The notes under the pieces were generated by a model. It saw only the letters and a list, made by a program, of their open reading frames with translations, did no database searches and was not told the DNA's origin. The translations under genes were made by a program, and so were the position numbers. 64,000 nucleotides of DNA from Paenibacillus sp. FSL H8-0079 (GTDB taxonomy: Bacteria > Bacillota > Bacilli > Paenibacillales > Paenibacillaceae): the NCBI RefSeq assembly GCF_037991315.1, contig NZ_CP150300.1, positions 434,001 to 498,000 of the forward strand, written 5' to 3'. Shown here one piece after another: positions 8,249 through 17,978 of this stretch. How positions within the stretch are numbered: position 1 is the first letter of the stretch; each line of letters starts with the position of its first letter.

Positions 8249-9547
8249 ATGTTAGAAATGAAATGGATTCGGGCACATGCAGAAGAGGTTCAGGCCGCAG
8301 CGGACGGGAAAAAAATCAAGATCAACATTCGTACATTGCTGGAGCGGGATGAAGAACGCAGAGCACTTTTGCAGGAATCGGAAGAAGGGCGCAGACTGCG
8401 CAATACGTTATCCGCGGACATTGGCAGACTCATGCAAGCCGGGAATCGGGAACAGGCCGAGGGTTTGCGGGCACAGGTGAAACAGCTCAATGAACAGTTG
8501 GAACACGTGGAAGCTAGGCTTGCCCCTGTGCAGGAGGAAGTAACCAAGCTGCAATGGCTGGTACCCAATATCGTGTCCCCGGATACCCCCAATGGCTTGT
8601 CGGACGCAGACAATGTAGAGCTACGACGTGTGGGAGAGGTGCCAACGTTCGAGTATAACACCAAAGATCACGTCCAACTTGGGGAATTGCACGATCTCAT
8701 CGATATTCCCCGTGGAGTTAAGATTGGCGGGACGCGAAGCTATGTATTGAAAGGTGCTGGCTTGCTACTGCATCGGGCTGTACAGCAACTTGCGCTTGAT
8801 CTGCTGCTGAAGCATGGGTTTACACCAATGGAGGTACCGCTGATGGTCAGGGAGGATGCATTGGTGAACACCGGATTCTTCCCAACCGGTCGAGATCAGG
8901 TCTATGAACTCGAAGGGGAGAACAAGTGGCTGGTGGGGACTTCTGAAGTGCCGCTGGTTTCGTATTATGCGGATGAGATTGTTGATGTTGCAGAGCCAGT
9001 GAAACTGGCTGCGGTATCGACTTGTTTCCGCAGTGAGGTTGGCTCCGGCGGACGTGATGTACGTGGGTTGTACCGTGTGCACCAATTTGCCAAAGTCGAG
9101 CAGGTAATCCTCTGTGCCCCTGATGCGGAAGAATCGGAGCGCATGCTGCAAGAGATTACGGGACACGCCGAGGAATTGCTGCAATTACTGGAACTGCCGT
9201 ATCGTGTTGTCGCTGTATGTACCGGTGATATGTCGCAGAAAACGTACAAACAGTATGACATCGAGACCTGGATGCCAAGCCGCGGTGCCTATGGAGAAAC
9301 GCATTCGTCGTCGAATCTGCATGATTTTCAGGCTCGCCGTTCGAACATTCGTTGCCTGGATGCCGAAGGCAAGTTGGCCTACTGTCACACCTTGAATAAT
9401 ACGGCGGTAGCATCGCCGCGTATCCTGATTCCTTTGCTTGAGAATCATCAGCAGGAGGATGGAAGCATTCGCATTCCGGCAGCCCTGCGGCCCTATATGG
9501 GCGGGGCCGAGAGCTTGATTTTGCCAGAGCAGGATGAAGTGAAGTAG
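8249..9547 (+). CDS. serS: seryl-tRNA synthetase (divergent motif 3)
   Basis: A 432-residue class II synthetase. An N-terminal coiled-coil arm (about residues 30-100) is followed by the catalytic domain with motif 2 (FRSEVGSGGRDVRGLYRVHQ) and motif 3 around SNLHDFQARRSNIR. The usual motif-3 region reads EISSCSNF; here it is ETHSSSNL, and the downstream HTLN segment reads NTAVASPRIL rather than the common GSGLAVGRT. This suggests a second, divergent SerRS (SerS2-like). AAAGGAGA lies before the ATG at 8249. The frame extends upstream to 8039, but that part is T-box RNA. Confidence 0.92.
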   Translation: MLEMKWIRAHAEEVQAAADGKKIKINIRTLLERDEERRALLQESEEGRRLRNTLSADIGRLMQAGNREQAEGLRAQVKQLNEQLEHVEARLAPVQEEVTKLQWLVPNIVSPDTPNGLSDADNVELRRVGEVPTFEYNTKDHVQLGELHDLIDIPRGVKIGGTRSYVLKGAGLLLHRAVQQLALDLLLKHGFTPMEVPLMVREDALVNTGFFPTGRDQVYELEGENKWLVGTSEVPLVSYYADEIVDVAEPVKLAAVSTCFRSEVGSGGRDVRGLYRVHQFAKVEQVILCAPDAEESERMLQEITGHAEELLQLLELPYRVVAVCTGDMSQKTYKQYDIETWMPSRGAYGETHSSSNLHDFQARRSNIRCLDAEGKLAYCHTLNNTAVASPRILIPLLENHQQEDGSIRIPAALRPYMGGAESLILPEQDEVK

Positions 9548-9575
9548 AGAGGTTAGTTAAAGCTCTAGTAATTCA

Positions 9576-9629
9576 AAAAGGGGATGTTCCACACGTCATG
9601 TTGCATGTGACGATGGACATCCCTTTTTC
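9576..9629 (+). terminator. terminator of serS
   Basis: GGGATGT-CCA-GTCA and TGAC-TGG-ACATCCC form a long interrupted stem flanked by AAAAA and TTTTT, so it can also work on the minus strand. Confidence 0.8.
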
Positions 9630-9772
9630 AACGGTAACACTATTTAACGAACCGATCTCCTACTATGTTGTGCTGAACTGATCCGGTAAGTGCTTGGACC
9701 TAAGATATAGCTTACTTCCTTGATCACAAATTTCTTCGTTTATGTAAGTAAATAAAATTATTTCTTTAATTG

Positions 9773-9877
9773 TCAACGCAGCTTCCATTCACGCTCGTTA
9801 ATGATTTCAATTTGTCCAGATTCAAGGGCTTTTTTGAAACGATTGCGGGCTGTTTTCATCAATAGAACCATTTCGTC
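9773..9877 (-). other. small open frame or gene remnant, unknown
   Basis: The end of a minus-strand frame reads RPEDEMVLLMKTARNRFKKALESG and ends EREWKLR, which has protein-like charge patterning. The only Met start close to it (9877) lacks a clear ribosome site, and the rest of the frame upstream runs into the next gene on the other strand. It may be a remnant of a longer gene or a very small gene. Weak support. Confidence 0.25.
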
Positions 9878-10037
9878 TTCAGGACGAATCTTGGTGGATA
9901 CGCGACCTTCCCATATTATACAATGAAAATTATGAATTGTTCCAAGACTCCCACTTACGTTATTCAACTTTATGCAATTCATATCCGATATAATATAATA
10001 GAAGTAAAATATTGGATTATGGGAGATGGAGATAGAA

Positions 10038-11144
10038 ATGAGTAGAATCAAACTGGCGCTTCGAGGCACACTTGCTCTAATTATGGCATTAACCGTACTG
10101 GTCCCTTCGTTGGCTTTGGCGGCTACCGGTGACGTGACATCGATTGAAATAACCAACAGCAGTCCGCAGAAGATGAGCGTCTCCGAAACGGCTACGCTTC
10201 AGGTGATGGCAACGGTAGAAGGTTTTGATAACAAACAGGATGTTACCGAAGGCGTAACATGGTCTACCAGTAACGCAACAGTTGCCACGATGGTGAAAGG
10301 CAAAGTCAAGGCTGTGGCCGCGGGCGAAGCAACCATTTATGCAGAGGTAGACGGGGCTAAAGCTCAGTTGGTTGTGCAGGTACAGGAGAAGATCAAAAGC
10401 ATCAAAGCTTCACCGAACTCTTACAGTTTCGTTAAAGGCAGTGAAAGCACCCTTCCCAAAGTAAGCATTACTCGTGCGAATGGTAAGGAAGAGGATGTGA
10501 CGTCTGAGATTGTGTGGTCCGTATCCACGTCTTCGGCTGTGCTGGAAAACGGCAAAATCAAAGGCGTTACACCCGGCAGAGTATTGCTGCAAGGCAAGTA
10601 CGGAACAACGATTGTGAAAGTCCCTGTTGCTGTGACGGACGAAATTACCAAAGTCGAGGTCACTCCTGCCACAATGCAGCTAAACATCAAGAAGTCCAAG
10701 GCGTTGAAGGTTATCGGGACCTACGCGAACGGCAAAACCATTAACCTTTCGAAACAGGTCATATGGACCTCTTCCAATACAAATGTAGCTATCGTGAAAA
10801 ATGGAGCAGTCAAGACGCTGACAGAAGGACAAGCGACCTTGACAGGAACTTATCAAAATCAGACAATAAAGGCAGAGGTTACCGTTGTGCCTTTGCTTAA
10901 AAAGCTGATTACAGGCCAGAAAAAACTGGTCTTGTCTCCGCAGGGAAGTACAACGCTGAGTGTTATGGCTCAGTATGATACAGGCAAAACCACTGTTGTG
11001 ACTAACAGCGCGGTGTGGAGTAGCACAAAGCCGGGCGTAGCAACAGTAACAAATGGCAAGATCGTAGCTGTAGGCAAAGGTAAAACGTCCATAACGGCCA
11101 AGTGGGGCAACAAAAAAGTGACGATTCCTGTTACGGTAAAATAA
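10038..11144 (+). CDS. exported protein with four Big_2 immunoglobulin-like domains
   Basis: A 368-residue protein: signal peptide (basic start, hydrophobic core, cleavage near LALAATGD), then four tandem Big_2 repeats of roughly 80-85 residues. Each carries the pattern I/V-TWS(S/T)SN..VA..KGK(V/I)KAV..G.ATI. They start near residues 28, 113, 200 and 285. The family is found in surface and adhesin-like proteins. There is no SLH or LPXTG anchor, so it is probably secreted or held by other means. The ATG at 10038 with GGAGA upstream is preferred over the in-frame ATG at 10026, which abuts GGGAG. Monocistronic. Confidence 0.88.
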   Translation: MSRIKLALRGTLALIMALTVLVPSLALAATGDVTSIEITNSSPQKMSVSETATLQVMATVEGFDNKQDVTEGVTWSTSNATVATMVKGKVKAVAAGEATIYAEVDGAKAQLVVQVQEKIKSIKASPNSYSFVKGSESTLPKVSITRANGKEEDVTSEIVWSVSTSSAVLENGKIKGVTPGRVLLQGKYGTTIVKVPVAVTDEITKVEVTPATMQLNIKKSKALKVIGTYANGKTINLSKQVIWTSSNTNVAIVKNGAVKTLTEGQATLTGTYQNQTIKAEVTVVPLLKKLITGQKKLVLSPQGSTTLSVMAQYDTGKTTVVTNSAVWSSTKPGVATVTNGKIVAVGKGKTSITAKWGNKKVTIPVTVK

Positions 11145-11238
11145 ATATTTATATAATGAAGTGCTTTGCATCAATTCAAAGATAAAATCAATACATGACA
11201 CTTAAAATCATCAATATCATCAAGGTAACAGACAACCA

Positions 11239-11266
11239 AGGGGCGTAGACATACGCTTCTTTTTTG
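11239..11266 (+). terminator. terminator of the Big_2 gene
   Basis: GCGTA, loop GACA, TACGC with outer AAG/CTT is followed by TTCTTTTTT. Confidence 0.65.
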
Positions 11267-11307
11267 GATATATAGAAATCTGACGAAATCAAGGAGTGAG
11301 CTTGGTA

Positions 11308-11859
11308 ATGACAGATCCATTGCAACCGGAAAATTGGCCTGCCTGGGCGACAGAGTCGGTAGAGATTGCTAAGGCCAACCCCAATTGGGGCGCGCAGGCT
11401 CAGGAAGAAATCCGGCAACTCAAACTTCTTCTACAGCAGTTTAACATCCATCAATTCGAACATATCGGAAGCACGTCCATTCCCGGATTACCCGCCAAAC
11501 CCATCATTGATCTGATGGCAGAGGTACATTCATGGGATGACATGGATCTGATTGCGGATCAGCTGAATCCGGTGGGCTGGAACTACGTTCCGCCTGAACT
11601 GGATGGACGGGAATACAGACGATTCTGGGTCAGGGTTAAGGATGGCAAGAGAGCTGTACACCTTCATCTTATGCGCCCAGGAGAGGAACGTTGGGATCGT
11701 CAAATTCGGTTTCGGGATGTACTGAGAAAACGCCCAGATCTGGTGGAAGCTTACGCCGTCCTGAAGACGAAGCTTGCTGCTGAGAATAAAGAAGATAGGG
11801 AATCGTATACCGCTGCCAAAACGCAATTTATTTTACAAGTGCTTGATGAAAGCGTGTGA
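11308..11859 (+). CDS. GrpB family protein (UPF0157 nucleotidyltransferase-like)
   Basis: A 183-residue protein with the GrpB hallmark FEHIGSTSIPGLPAKPIIDLMAEV, which resembles the nucleotidyltransferase active-site fold (GSTS, then D.M), plus VHLHL and the DVLR..PDLV..Y..LK helix. Members are fused to CoaE in some species; the activity is not established. The start is taken as the ATG at 11308 with AAGGAG eleven bases upstream; the GTG at 11296 overlaps that site. It is 4 bases before the DUF2809 gene, so the two are probably cotranscribed. Confidence 0.87.
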   Translation: MTDPLQPENWPAWATESVEIAKANPNWGAQAQEEIRQLKLLLQQFNIHQFEHIGSTSIPGLPAKPIIDLMAEVHSWDDMDLIADQLNPVGWNYVPPELDGREYRRFWVRVKDGKRAVHLHLMRPGEERWDRQIRFRDVLRKRPDLVEAYAVLKTKLAAENKEDRESYTAAKTQFILQVLDESV

Positions 11860-11863
11860 TTGA

Positions 11864-12268
11864 TTGAAAAGCGTATTTATCAAAGACAGGCTGATCTATT
11901 TCTTCGCAGTTATGGTGACCATGGCGGCAGGACTGGCATCCAGACACTATGGTGAACGATTGCCGGATTGGGTGCATGAACATTTCGGTGATGCATGTTG
12001 GGCAGGCATGATTTATTTCGGAGTTCGCATGATATGGCCTCATTGCAGCTTGGTATGGGCGATGTGTTTTAGCTGTATATTCAGCTGGTTGATTGAGTTC
12101 TCGCAGTTGATTCAGATGCCTTGGCTGATTGAGATACGCTCTACCGTATTAGGTGCTCTTATTTTGGGACATGGGTTTCTGGTGATCGATCTGATTCGAT
12201 ATACGGTCGGTATTCTGTGTATGGCTGTAATCGATCGTTATTTCCTGAGAAATAAGATGACTAGATGA
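11864..12268 (+). CDS. DUF2809 membrane protein
   Basis: A 134-residue protein with four hydrophobic helices and the family-typical segments ASRHYGERLPDWVHEHFGDACWA and FSWLIEFSQL. The start is a TTG at 11864, four bases after the GrpB stop, without a clear ribosome site, which suggests translational coupling. Function unknown. Confidence 0.82.
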   Translation: MKSVFIKDRLIYFFAVMVTMAAGLASRHYGERLPDWVHEHFGDACWAGMIYFGVRMIWPHCSLVWAMCFSCIFSWLIEFSQLIQMPWLIEIRSTVLGALILGHGFLVIDLIRYTVGILCMAVIDRYFLRNKMTR

Positions 12269-12300
12269 TGCACTCAGTTTGAGTAATGGAGGTGTTCTGA

Positions 12301-12858
12301 GTGAATGGAGAGAAACTTTTTGCCGAATCGCCCGAATTCGAAACCCATCGGCTGAAGCTGAGACGCCTTGCGATGGATGATCTTGATGAATATTATGCGT
12401 TTGCCTCTGATCCGCGAGTGAGTCAGCAAAGCTTGTGGAACTGCCATGAGACGACGGAGGATTCGATTCAATATATTCAGCGGGTACTGGATAATTATGA
12501 ACGGAAAACGGTCTATATCTGGGCTTTTATCCTGAAGGAAACAGGGACCTTGATCGGGAGGGGTGGCATTTTTCATCTCAACGAACCCATGCAGAGTGCT
12601 GAACTAGGGTACGCGATAGCCAGCAGTCAATGGGGTAAGGGTCTCGCAGCAGAAGCGATGCAACCTATCGTGGATTATTGCTTTCGGGAACTGGACTGCA
12701 ATCGGTTGGAGGGGAAATGTAATGCAGACAACATAGGCTCTGCACGCGTAATGGAGAAGCTGGGCATGTCGTACGAAGGTTTGCTACGCAAACAGTTGAA
12801 GATCAAAGGTGTATTCACGGATCAAAAATTGTACTCCCGTATCCGGGATGATCTATAA
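12301..12858 (+). CDS. GNAT N-acetyltransferase (RimJ/RimL type)
   Basis: A 185-residue acetyltransferase. It has the ETHRLKLRRLAMDDLDEYYAFASD opening of the ribosomal-protein acetyltransferase type, the motif-A region WGKGLAAEAMQPIVDYCF that binds acetyl-CoA pyrophosphate, and the C-terminal NADNIGSARVMEKLGMSYEGLLRKQ. It starts with a GTG at 12301 eight bases after GGAGG. The target could be a protein N-terminus or a small amine. Sits in a run of small same-strand genes. Confidence 0.88.
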   Translation: MNGEKLFAESPEFETHRLKLRRLAMDDLDEYYAFASDPRVSQQSLWNCHETTEDSIQYIQRVLDNYERKTVYIWAFILKETGTLIGRGGIFHLNEPMQSAELGYAIASSQWGKGLAAEAMQPIVDYCFRELDCNRLEGKCNADNIGSARVMEKLGMSYEGLLRKQLKIKGVFTDQKLYSRIRDDL

Positions 12859-12909
12859 TACTCCCAATGACACATAGGGTACATCGCAGAAATTGAAGGA
12901 GGCGGAACC

Positions 12910-13239
12910 ATGATCTATAGTATTATTTCCCGTTCGTTGTGGGAGCAAGTGTCAAAGGGGACTGAGTATGCACCAGATAGCCTGGAGACAGACGGATTCA
13001 TTCATTGTTCCACTAAGGAACAGATCCCATGGGTAGCCGGGCAATATTATGCAGGCCGCACAGATCTGTTATTACTTAGTATTGATGAGAAGGCGTTAAA
13101 GCCGGAACTGGTATATGAGGATCTCTACGAATTGAATGAACTATATCCACATATCTATGGAGAGCTGAATCTGGATGCTGTTCGCAAAGTCATTCCATTT
13201 GAACCGAATGCAGACGGCACATTCTCATTTCCTGAATAA
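12910..13239 (+). CDS. DUF952 family protein
   Basis: A 109-residue protein with the DUF952 signature: IYSIISRSLWEQ at the start, DGFIHCSTKEQIPWVAGQYY in the middle and YPHIYGELNLDAV near the end. The fold is related to ADP-ribosyl-type domains in structural databases, but function is unknown. GGAGGCGGAACC precedes the ATG. Confidence 0.87.
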   Translation: MIYSIISRSLWEQVSKGTEYAPDSLETDGFIHCSTKEQIPWVAGQYYAGRTDLLLLSIDEKALKPELVYEDLYELNELYPHIYGELNLDAVRKVIPFEPNADGTFSFPE

Positions 13240-13307
13240 ATAACATGTGACGCTTCTATTTGGACGTGATCTGGGGACATTATACTTTTTCGAAGGGTGG
13301 TTAACGG

Positions 13308-13898
13308 ATGGATATGAATCAGGTTTTTCTGGAGACAGCCGAGAAGCAATTCTTGTATTACAAGCAGCTCGGGGAAAAAGCCATGGCACAACTGGATTCC
13401 GAGCAATTGTTTCAATCCTGGAATGAAGACGCGAACAGCATTGCGGTGATCGTAAAACATCTATGGGGCAATATGCTGTCCCGTTGGACGGATGTACTGA
13501 CAACAGATGGTGAGAAACCGTGGCGTGAACGGGACGCCGAGTTCGTGAATGATATTACATCCCGGGAAGAGTTGCTTGCCAAATGGGAGGAAGGCTGGAC
13601 ATGCCTACTCGAAGCCATTCGTTCGTTTACCCCGGAACAATTGTCTCATATCATATACATTCGCAATGAAGGACATACCGTCATGGAGGCAATTATTCGG
13701 CAATTGGCGCATTATCCGTATCATGTAGGGCAGATTGTATTTGCCGCGAAAATGCTCAAAGAAACATCTTGGGACAGTCTCTCGATTCCGAGAAACGGGT
13801 CTTCTCAATATAATGGCGGCAAATTTGCCAAACCGAAGGCGCGCAAACATTTTACAGAAGATGAACTTCATATAGAAAAAGGTGAGGAACAACAATGA
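13308..13898 (+). CDS. DinB-like protein (DUF1572)
   Basis: A 196-residue four-helix bundle protein of the DinB/YfiT-like superfamily, DUF1572 branch. His residues positioned for metal binding are seen at IVKHLWGN and in the C-terminal HYPYHVGQIVF. GAAGGGTGG lies before the ATG. It overlaps the next gene by four bases (ATGA at 13895). Members are thought to be metal-dependent thiol transferases or stress proteins; the reaction here is unknown. Confidence 0.85.
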   Translation: MDMNQVFLETAEKQFLYYKQLGEKAMAQLDSEQLFQSWNEDANSIAVIVKHLWGNMLSRWTDVLTTDGEKPWRERDAEFVNDITSREELLAKWEEGWTCLLEAIRSFTPEQLSHIIYIRNEGHTVMEAIIRQLAHYPYHVGQIVFAAKMLKETSWDSLSIPRNGSSQYNGGKFAKPKARKHFTEDELHIEKGEEQQ

Positions 13899-14485
13899 CT
13901 CAAATTACATTGATTCGCCATGGAAGCACCGCGTGGAATAAGGAAAAACGTTCACAGGGACAGACGGATAATCCGCTGGATCAGGATGGAAGAGAACAGG
14001 CGGTATTACTTGCCGCGAGACTGGCCGAGGAATCCTGGGATGCCATCTATGCAAGTGACTTGGAGCGTGCAAGTGAGACGGCTCGCATCATCGGTGATCG
14101 CTTGGGCATTCAGGAGATTCATCTGGACCCTAGACTTCGCGAGATGGGCGGAGGACAGGTCGAAGGAACGACGGAAGAGGAACGGTTAGCCAAGTGGGGA
14201 GCGGACTGGAGTACTCTGGATCTGGGACGGGAGCTTGCAGATGCAGGGACTGTTCGAGGCAGTGCGGTGCTTGAGGATATCGTACAGCAGCACCCCGATG
14301 GAAGAGTGATCGTTGTCAGTCACGGAGCTGTTCTGCGGAATACACTGAGAGGTCTGGTGCCTGAGCTTGATATCAGCGTGAAGCTGTCCAACACATCCAT
14401 TACCCGGATCGCCAAGAATGAGAATGTGTGGCAATGCGAACTGTACAATTGCAGCGTACATTTGGATTCGTCCAGGGAGTCTTAA
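13895..14485 (+). CDS. histidine phosphatase family protein (phosphoglycerate mutase-like)
   Basis: A 196-residue enzyme with the catalytic LIRHGSTAWN motif at residues 5-14, the arginine-rich segment SDLERASETARIIGD, the Glu in LREMGGGQVEG and the second catalytic His in VVSHGAVLRN. It belongs to the branch-1 histidine phosphatases that include CobC and broad-specificity phosphatases. It is translationally coupled to the DinB gene through an ATGA overlap. The substrate is unknown. Confidence 0.88.
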   Translation: MTQITLIRHGSTAWNKEKRSQGQTDNPLDQDGREQAVLLAARLAEESWDAIYASDLERASETARIIGDRLGIQEIHLDPRLREMGGGQVEGTTEEERLAKWGADWSTLDLGRELADAGTVRGSAVLEDIVQQHPDGRVIVVSHGAVLRNTLRGLVPELDISVKLSNTSITRIAKNENVWQCELYNCSVHLDSSRES

Positions 14486-14488
14486 TAG

Positions 14489-15322
14489 ATGGATGCTCTG
14501 ACGTTAAAACAAAAATTACAGCATATTCAGTCGGTTGATCTATCCATCGATAACGTGGAACAGCCTTATGAATTGGCGCTGTATATGATGAAGCATATTG
14601 GCAGTCCTGACCCTGTTCTGCGGGATGAATTGATCTATGTTACCTTAGCGACCTGGATTGGGCAGGGTGTATTTTCGGAAGAGCAGCTGAGGGATGTGTT
14701 GCAGTTGTCGCTGGACGATAAGCACCTTTTCTATGGGATCGGAGAGCAGGGAACAGATAGTGTGTTTACGCGGACGTTCTCCGTGTTGTTGCTGCCTCCA
14801 ATTCTGAGTGTGGATCGTGAGCGGCCTTTCTTAAACAAGGAGGATATCGCAGGCATTCATCATCGGTTGACTACATATCTGGAATGTGAAAAAGATGTTC
14901 GCGGCTACGCCGATGATAAGGGCTGGGCGCATGCTCCGGCACACGCGGCGGATGCGGTTGAAGACTTGGCACAATCGCCATATCTGGAGCGAACGGATCT
15001 GCTGGAACTTCTGCATGCACTCGCTGTAAAAATAACGGAATCAAGTGTAGTTTACATCCATGATGAAGATCAGCGAATAGCGCATGCTGTAATTACCATT
15101 CTTCGTCGGAATCTGCTAGAGCCAAAGGATATTACGGTGTGGATCGATTCCCTTCATCAGGGAGATAAGGCAGAGAACAGATCCCTTCTTGAAACCAGTC
15201 AGATGAGCCTGAATATGCGTCTATTCTTGCAGACACTCTATATTGCCATACGTACAGAAGAAGCTGAGCCGTTTCCGGCTGTTCGTTCGATGGTATTGCA
15301 GGCATTAGGAAAAGAAAAGTAA
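14489..15322 (+). CDS. DUF2785 domain protein
   Basis: A 277-residue soluble, largely helical protein. Recognised by the DUF2785-type segment YLECEKDVRGYADDKGWAHAPAHAADA and the later LARSP/LLHAL-type helices. It starts three bases after the phosphatase stop, so the DinB, phosphatase and DUF2785 genes form one unit. Function unknown. Confidence 0.85.
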   Translation: MDALTLKQKLQHIQSVDLSIDNVEQPYELALYMMKHIGSPDPVLRDELIYVTLATWIGQGVFSEEQLRDVLQLSLDDKHLFYGIGEQGTDSVFTRTFSVLLLPPILSVDRERPFLNKEDIAGIHHRLTTYLECEKDVRGYADDKGWAHAPAHAADAVEDLAQSPYLERTDLLELLHALAVKITESSVVYIHDEDQRIAHAVITILRRNLLEPKDITVWIDSLHQGDKAENRSLLETSQMSLNMRLFLQTLYIAIRTEEAEPFPAVRSMVLQALGKEK

Positions 15323-15373
15323 CGGGATACTAGATATATGGGTATTGGGTATGGGAAAAGGAGGAAATGGCAC

Positions 15374-16090
15374 ATGAGCGCAATGTCGTATTCATGGACG
15401 GAGGAGATCCTATCTCCGCTGGGTGAGACAGCGGTTATTATCGATTGCGGGGATCACTTGTCTGAAGCGGTACAGCGCAGAGTGATGTCTGTATGTGATT
15501 TATTGGAAAAGCGTACGCTGCCAGCCATGATCGAATGGGTGCCTTCTTACACGTCGGTTACGCTGTTCTATGATCCGTTCATCTCCTCGTACCCCGAGTT
15601 ATGCCTGATTCTGCTTCAGCAGTTGAATCAAATGAAGGAATCCGTACAAAACAAGCCCAGGACGGTCACGATTCCCGTATGTTACGGTGGTGAGTGGGGA
15701 CCTGATCTGGACTATGTTGCCAGTGAACATGGACTAACCACAGAGGAAGTTATTGCGATTCATACATCTGGGGACTATCTTGTGCACATGATTGGATTCG
15801 CACCGGGTTTTCCGTATCTCGGCGGGTTATCCGAACGGATTGCTACGCCCAGAAGAGCGACGCCGAGGCTCCGGGTTGAGGCGGGCACAGTAGGTATCGG
15901 TGGCAAACAGACGGGAATCTATCCGGTGGACACACCTGGGGGATGGCAATGTATTGGACGAACGCCACTCCGGTTGTTTCGGCCGGATGAGAACGTACCG
16001 AGTTTGCTGGCAGCAGGTGATCGGGTTCGATTCAAACAGATTACGATGCGGGACTATCTGGCGTTGAAGCGGAAGGAGGGCGAACAATGA
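15374..16090 (+). CDS. pxpB: 5-oxoprolinase subunit PxpB (KipI-like)
   Basis: A 238-residue allophanate-hydrolase-subunit-1 fold protein. Visible motifs are GETAVIIDCGD, the signature IGFAPGFPYLGGL and the PGGWQCIGRTP segment. With PxpC and PxpA it makes the ATP-dependent 5-oxoprolinase that turns pyroglutamate into glutamate. The ATG at 15374 is nine bases after GGAGG; the frame upstream to 15338 lies before that site. It overlaps pxpC by four bases (ATGA). B. subtilis KipI is the close relative, so a role in signalling is a less likely alternative. Confidence 0.93.
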   Translation: MSAMSYSWTEEILSPLGETAVIIDCGDHLSEAVQRRVMSVCDLLEKRTLPAMIEWVPSYTSVTLFYDPFISSYPELCLILLQQLNQMKESVQNKPRTVTIPVCYGGEWGPDLDYVASEHGLTTEEVIAIHTSGDYLVHMIGFAPGFPYLGGLSERIATPRRATPRLRVEAGTVGIGGKQTGIYPVDTPGGWQCIGRTPLRLFRPDENVPSLLAAGDRVRFKQITMRDYLALKRKEGEQ

Positions 16091-17121
16091 GTATTGAAGT
16101 GATTCGCCCTGGTCTGTTATCTACCGTTCAGGATGAAGGCAGAACCGGCTATCGCCGGTATGGTATTCATCCTGGCGGGGTCATGGACACCTTTGCAGCC
16201 AGAGCAGCCAATATGCTTGTGGGCAACTCCCGACATGCGGCAGTACTGGAGATGACGATGACGGGGCCAGAGCTTCGATTTCAGGAGAGCCAGCTAGTCT
16301 CATTATGTGGAGCCGATCTGACGGCAACGGTGGATCATCTGTCTGTACCTTTGTGGCGTCCTGTGCTGGTGCGGGCAGGAAGTGTAATGAAGTTTGGCCC
16401 ATGTCGTCATGGTTTGCGCGGTTATCTGGCGTTTGCGGGTGGAATAGCTGTGCCTGAAGTGATGGGCAGTCGAAGTACGGATCTCAAGACAGGTCTTGGC
16501 GGTTTGGAAGGTAGAGCCCTGCGCGTGGGGGATCTGTTATCCATAGGTGAACCTTCTGCCGAAGCGCAAGGTTGGATGCAGCGTATGGAGCAGCAGGTAA
16601 AGCAGAGTGAGCGGGACCACCGAATATTGGCGCCTGCGTGGCTTTTATCTGAACGTGAAAGACCTGACTATTTTGGGCATCCTGTTATTCGTGTGATGGA
16701 GAGCAAGGACAGTTTGCTGTTCAGCCAAGAAAGTCTGGTGCAGTTCTACGTGGAAAAATACGTGATTTCTCCGCAATCGGATCGGATGGGTTATCGATTA
16801 CAAGGTTCAAGATTGGAGCTGGAACAGCCGCTGGATCGGCTGTCTGATGCCGTTACCTATGGCACGGTGCAAGTGCCTCCGGATGGGCAACCCATCATCT
16901 TGATGGCAGACCATCAGACGATTGGAGGTTACCCTGTGATTGCACAGGTAGCCCGGGTGGATATGCCAATCCTGGCTCAGGCTAAGCCAGGAACTCGAAT
17001 TGCTTTTGAACAGATTACGCATGATCAAGCCCGTCAGTTGTACATGGAACAAGAATGCAACATGCAGCTTATCGATAAGCTGATACGCAGAAGAATGGCA
17101 GAAATGGAGGGCGCTCAATGA
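16087..17121 (+). CDS. pxpC: 5-oxoprolinase subunit PxpC (KipA-like)
   Basis: A 344-residue allophanate-hydrolase-subunit-2 fold protein. It opens with [30 protein letters not shown], followed by [20 protein letters not shown], and later has [10 protein letters not shown] and [23 protein letters not shown], all typical of the family. It overlaps pxpB and pxpA by four bases each, so the three proteins are made in step and form the complex described for PxpABC. Confidence 0.94.
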   Translation: MSIEVIRPGLLSTVQDEGRTGYRRYGIHPGGVMDTFAARAANMLVGNSRHAAVLEMTMTGPELRFQESQLVSLCGADLTATVDHLSVPLWRPVLVRAGSVMKFGPCRHGLRGYLAFAGGIAVPEVMGSRSTDLKTGLGGLEGRALRVGDLLSIGEPSAEAQGWMQRMEQQVKQSERDHRILAPAWLLSERERPDYFGHPVIRVMESKDSLLFSQESLVQFYVEKYVISPQSDRMGYRLQGSRLELEQPLDRLSDAVTYGTVQVPPDGQPIILMADHQTIGGYPVIAQVARVDMPILAQAKPGTRIAFEQITHDQARQLYMEQECNMQLIDKLIRRRMAEMEGAQ

Positions 17122-17891
17122 ATACCTCGAATACCTTGGATATCAATTGTGATCTGGGCGAAAGTTATGGTATATATCGCACGCTATCGGATGAGGCTAT
17201 TCTACCCTTGATTACATCAGCCAATATTGCCTGCGGGTTTCATGCAGGAGACCCGGCTACAATGCGGATGACGGTGGAGAGGGCATTGGAGCATCAGGTT
17301 GCAATTGGAGCCCATCCCGGATTGCCGGATTTGCAGGGGTTTGGTAGAAGACGTATGGATATTACGCCACGGGAAGCATATGACATGGTGGTGTATCAGA
17401 TCGGAGCGCTGGATGCCTTTGTCCGTGCAAGTGGGGGGCACATGCATCACGTGAAACCACACGGAGCCTTATACAATATGGCCGCAGAAGATGCGAAGCT
17501 TGCTGAAGCCATCGCCGAGGCAATCTATCGAGTACAGCATGAACTGTATCTGTATGGTCTGGCGGGCAGTGAGCTGATTCGCGCTGCGGATCGTATCGGT
17601 CTGCGCAGTGTGAGCGAGGTGTTTGCGGATCGAACCTATGGGGCGGATGGCAAGCTAACCCCTCGCAGCCAAACCGGAGCCATCATTGAAGAGTCAGGAC
17701 AAGCGATTGCGCAAGTGCTCCAGATGGTGAAAGACGGTGTGGTTATATCCACGGATGGTACGCTGGTTCCCATTAAGGCAGAGACAGTCTGCATCCACGG
17801 TGACGGAGCGAATGCCCTTGAATTTGCGCAAGAAATTCGTCGTGTGCTGGAATCGGAAGGCGTTGTGCTGTCCGCGCATACAGCTGGATAA
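17118..17891 (+). CDS. pxpA: 5-oxoprolinase subunit PxpA (LamB/YcsF family)
   Basis: A 257-residue LamB/YcsF protein, the catalytic partner of PxpBC. Visible motifs are [44 protein letters not shown] and [11 protein letters not shown], which hold the conserved Asp/His residues. It closes the pxpBCA operon (order B-C-A). The pathway is salvage of 5-oxoproline, a spontaneous breakdown product of glutamine and glutathione, to glutamate. Confidence 0.94.
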   Translation: MNTSNTLDINCDLGESYGIYRTLSDEAILPLITSANIACGFHAGDPATMRMTVERALEHQVAIGAHPGLPDLQGFGRRRMDITPREAYDMVVYQIGALDAFVRASGGHMHHVKPHGALYNMAAEDAKLAEAIAEAIYRVQHELYLYGLAGSELIRAADRIGLRSVSEVFADRTYGADGKLTPRSQTGAIIEESGQAIAQVLQMVKDGVVISTDGTLVPIKAETVCIHGDGANALEFAQEIRRVLESEGVVLSAHTAG

Positions 17892-17978
17892 TACGTCTGT
17901 TCAGCAGAACAACAGTTAACAGATTGTTTTGTTAATTGAACTTTGAAACTTTGGAATGACAAGGAGTGAAGAATCAGA

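Noticed and set aside
9651..9675. A TTAACGAACC sequence resembling the 24-base repeat of 6323-6517
   Set aside because: Only the first ten bases match; the rest does not, so it may be chance.
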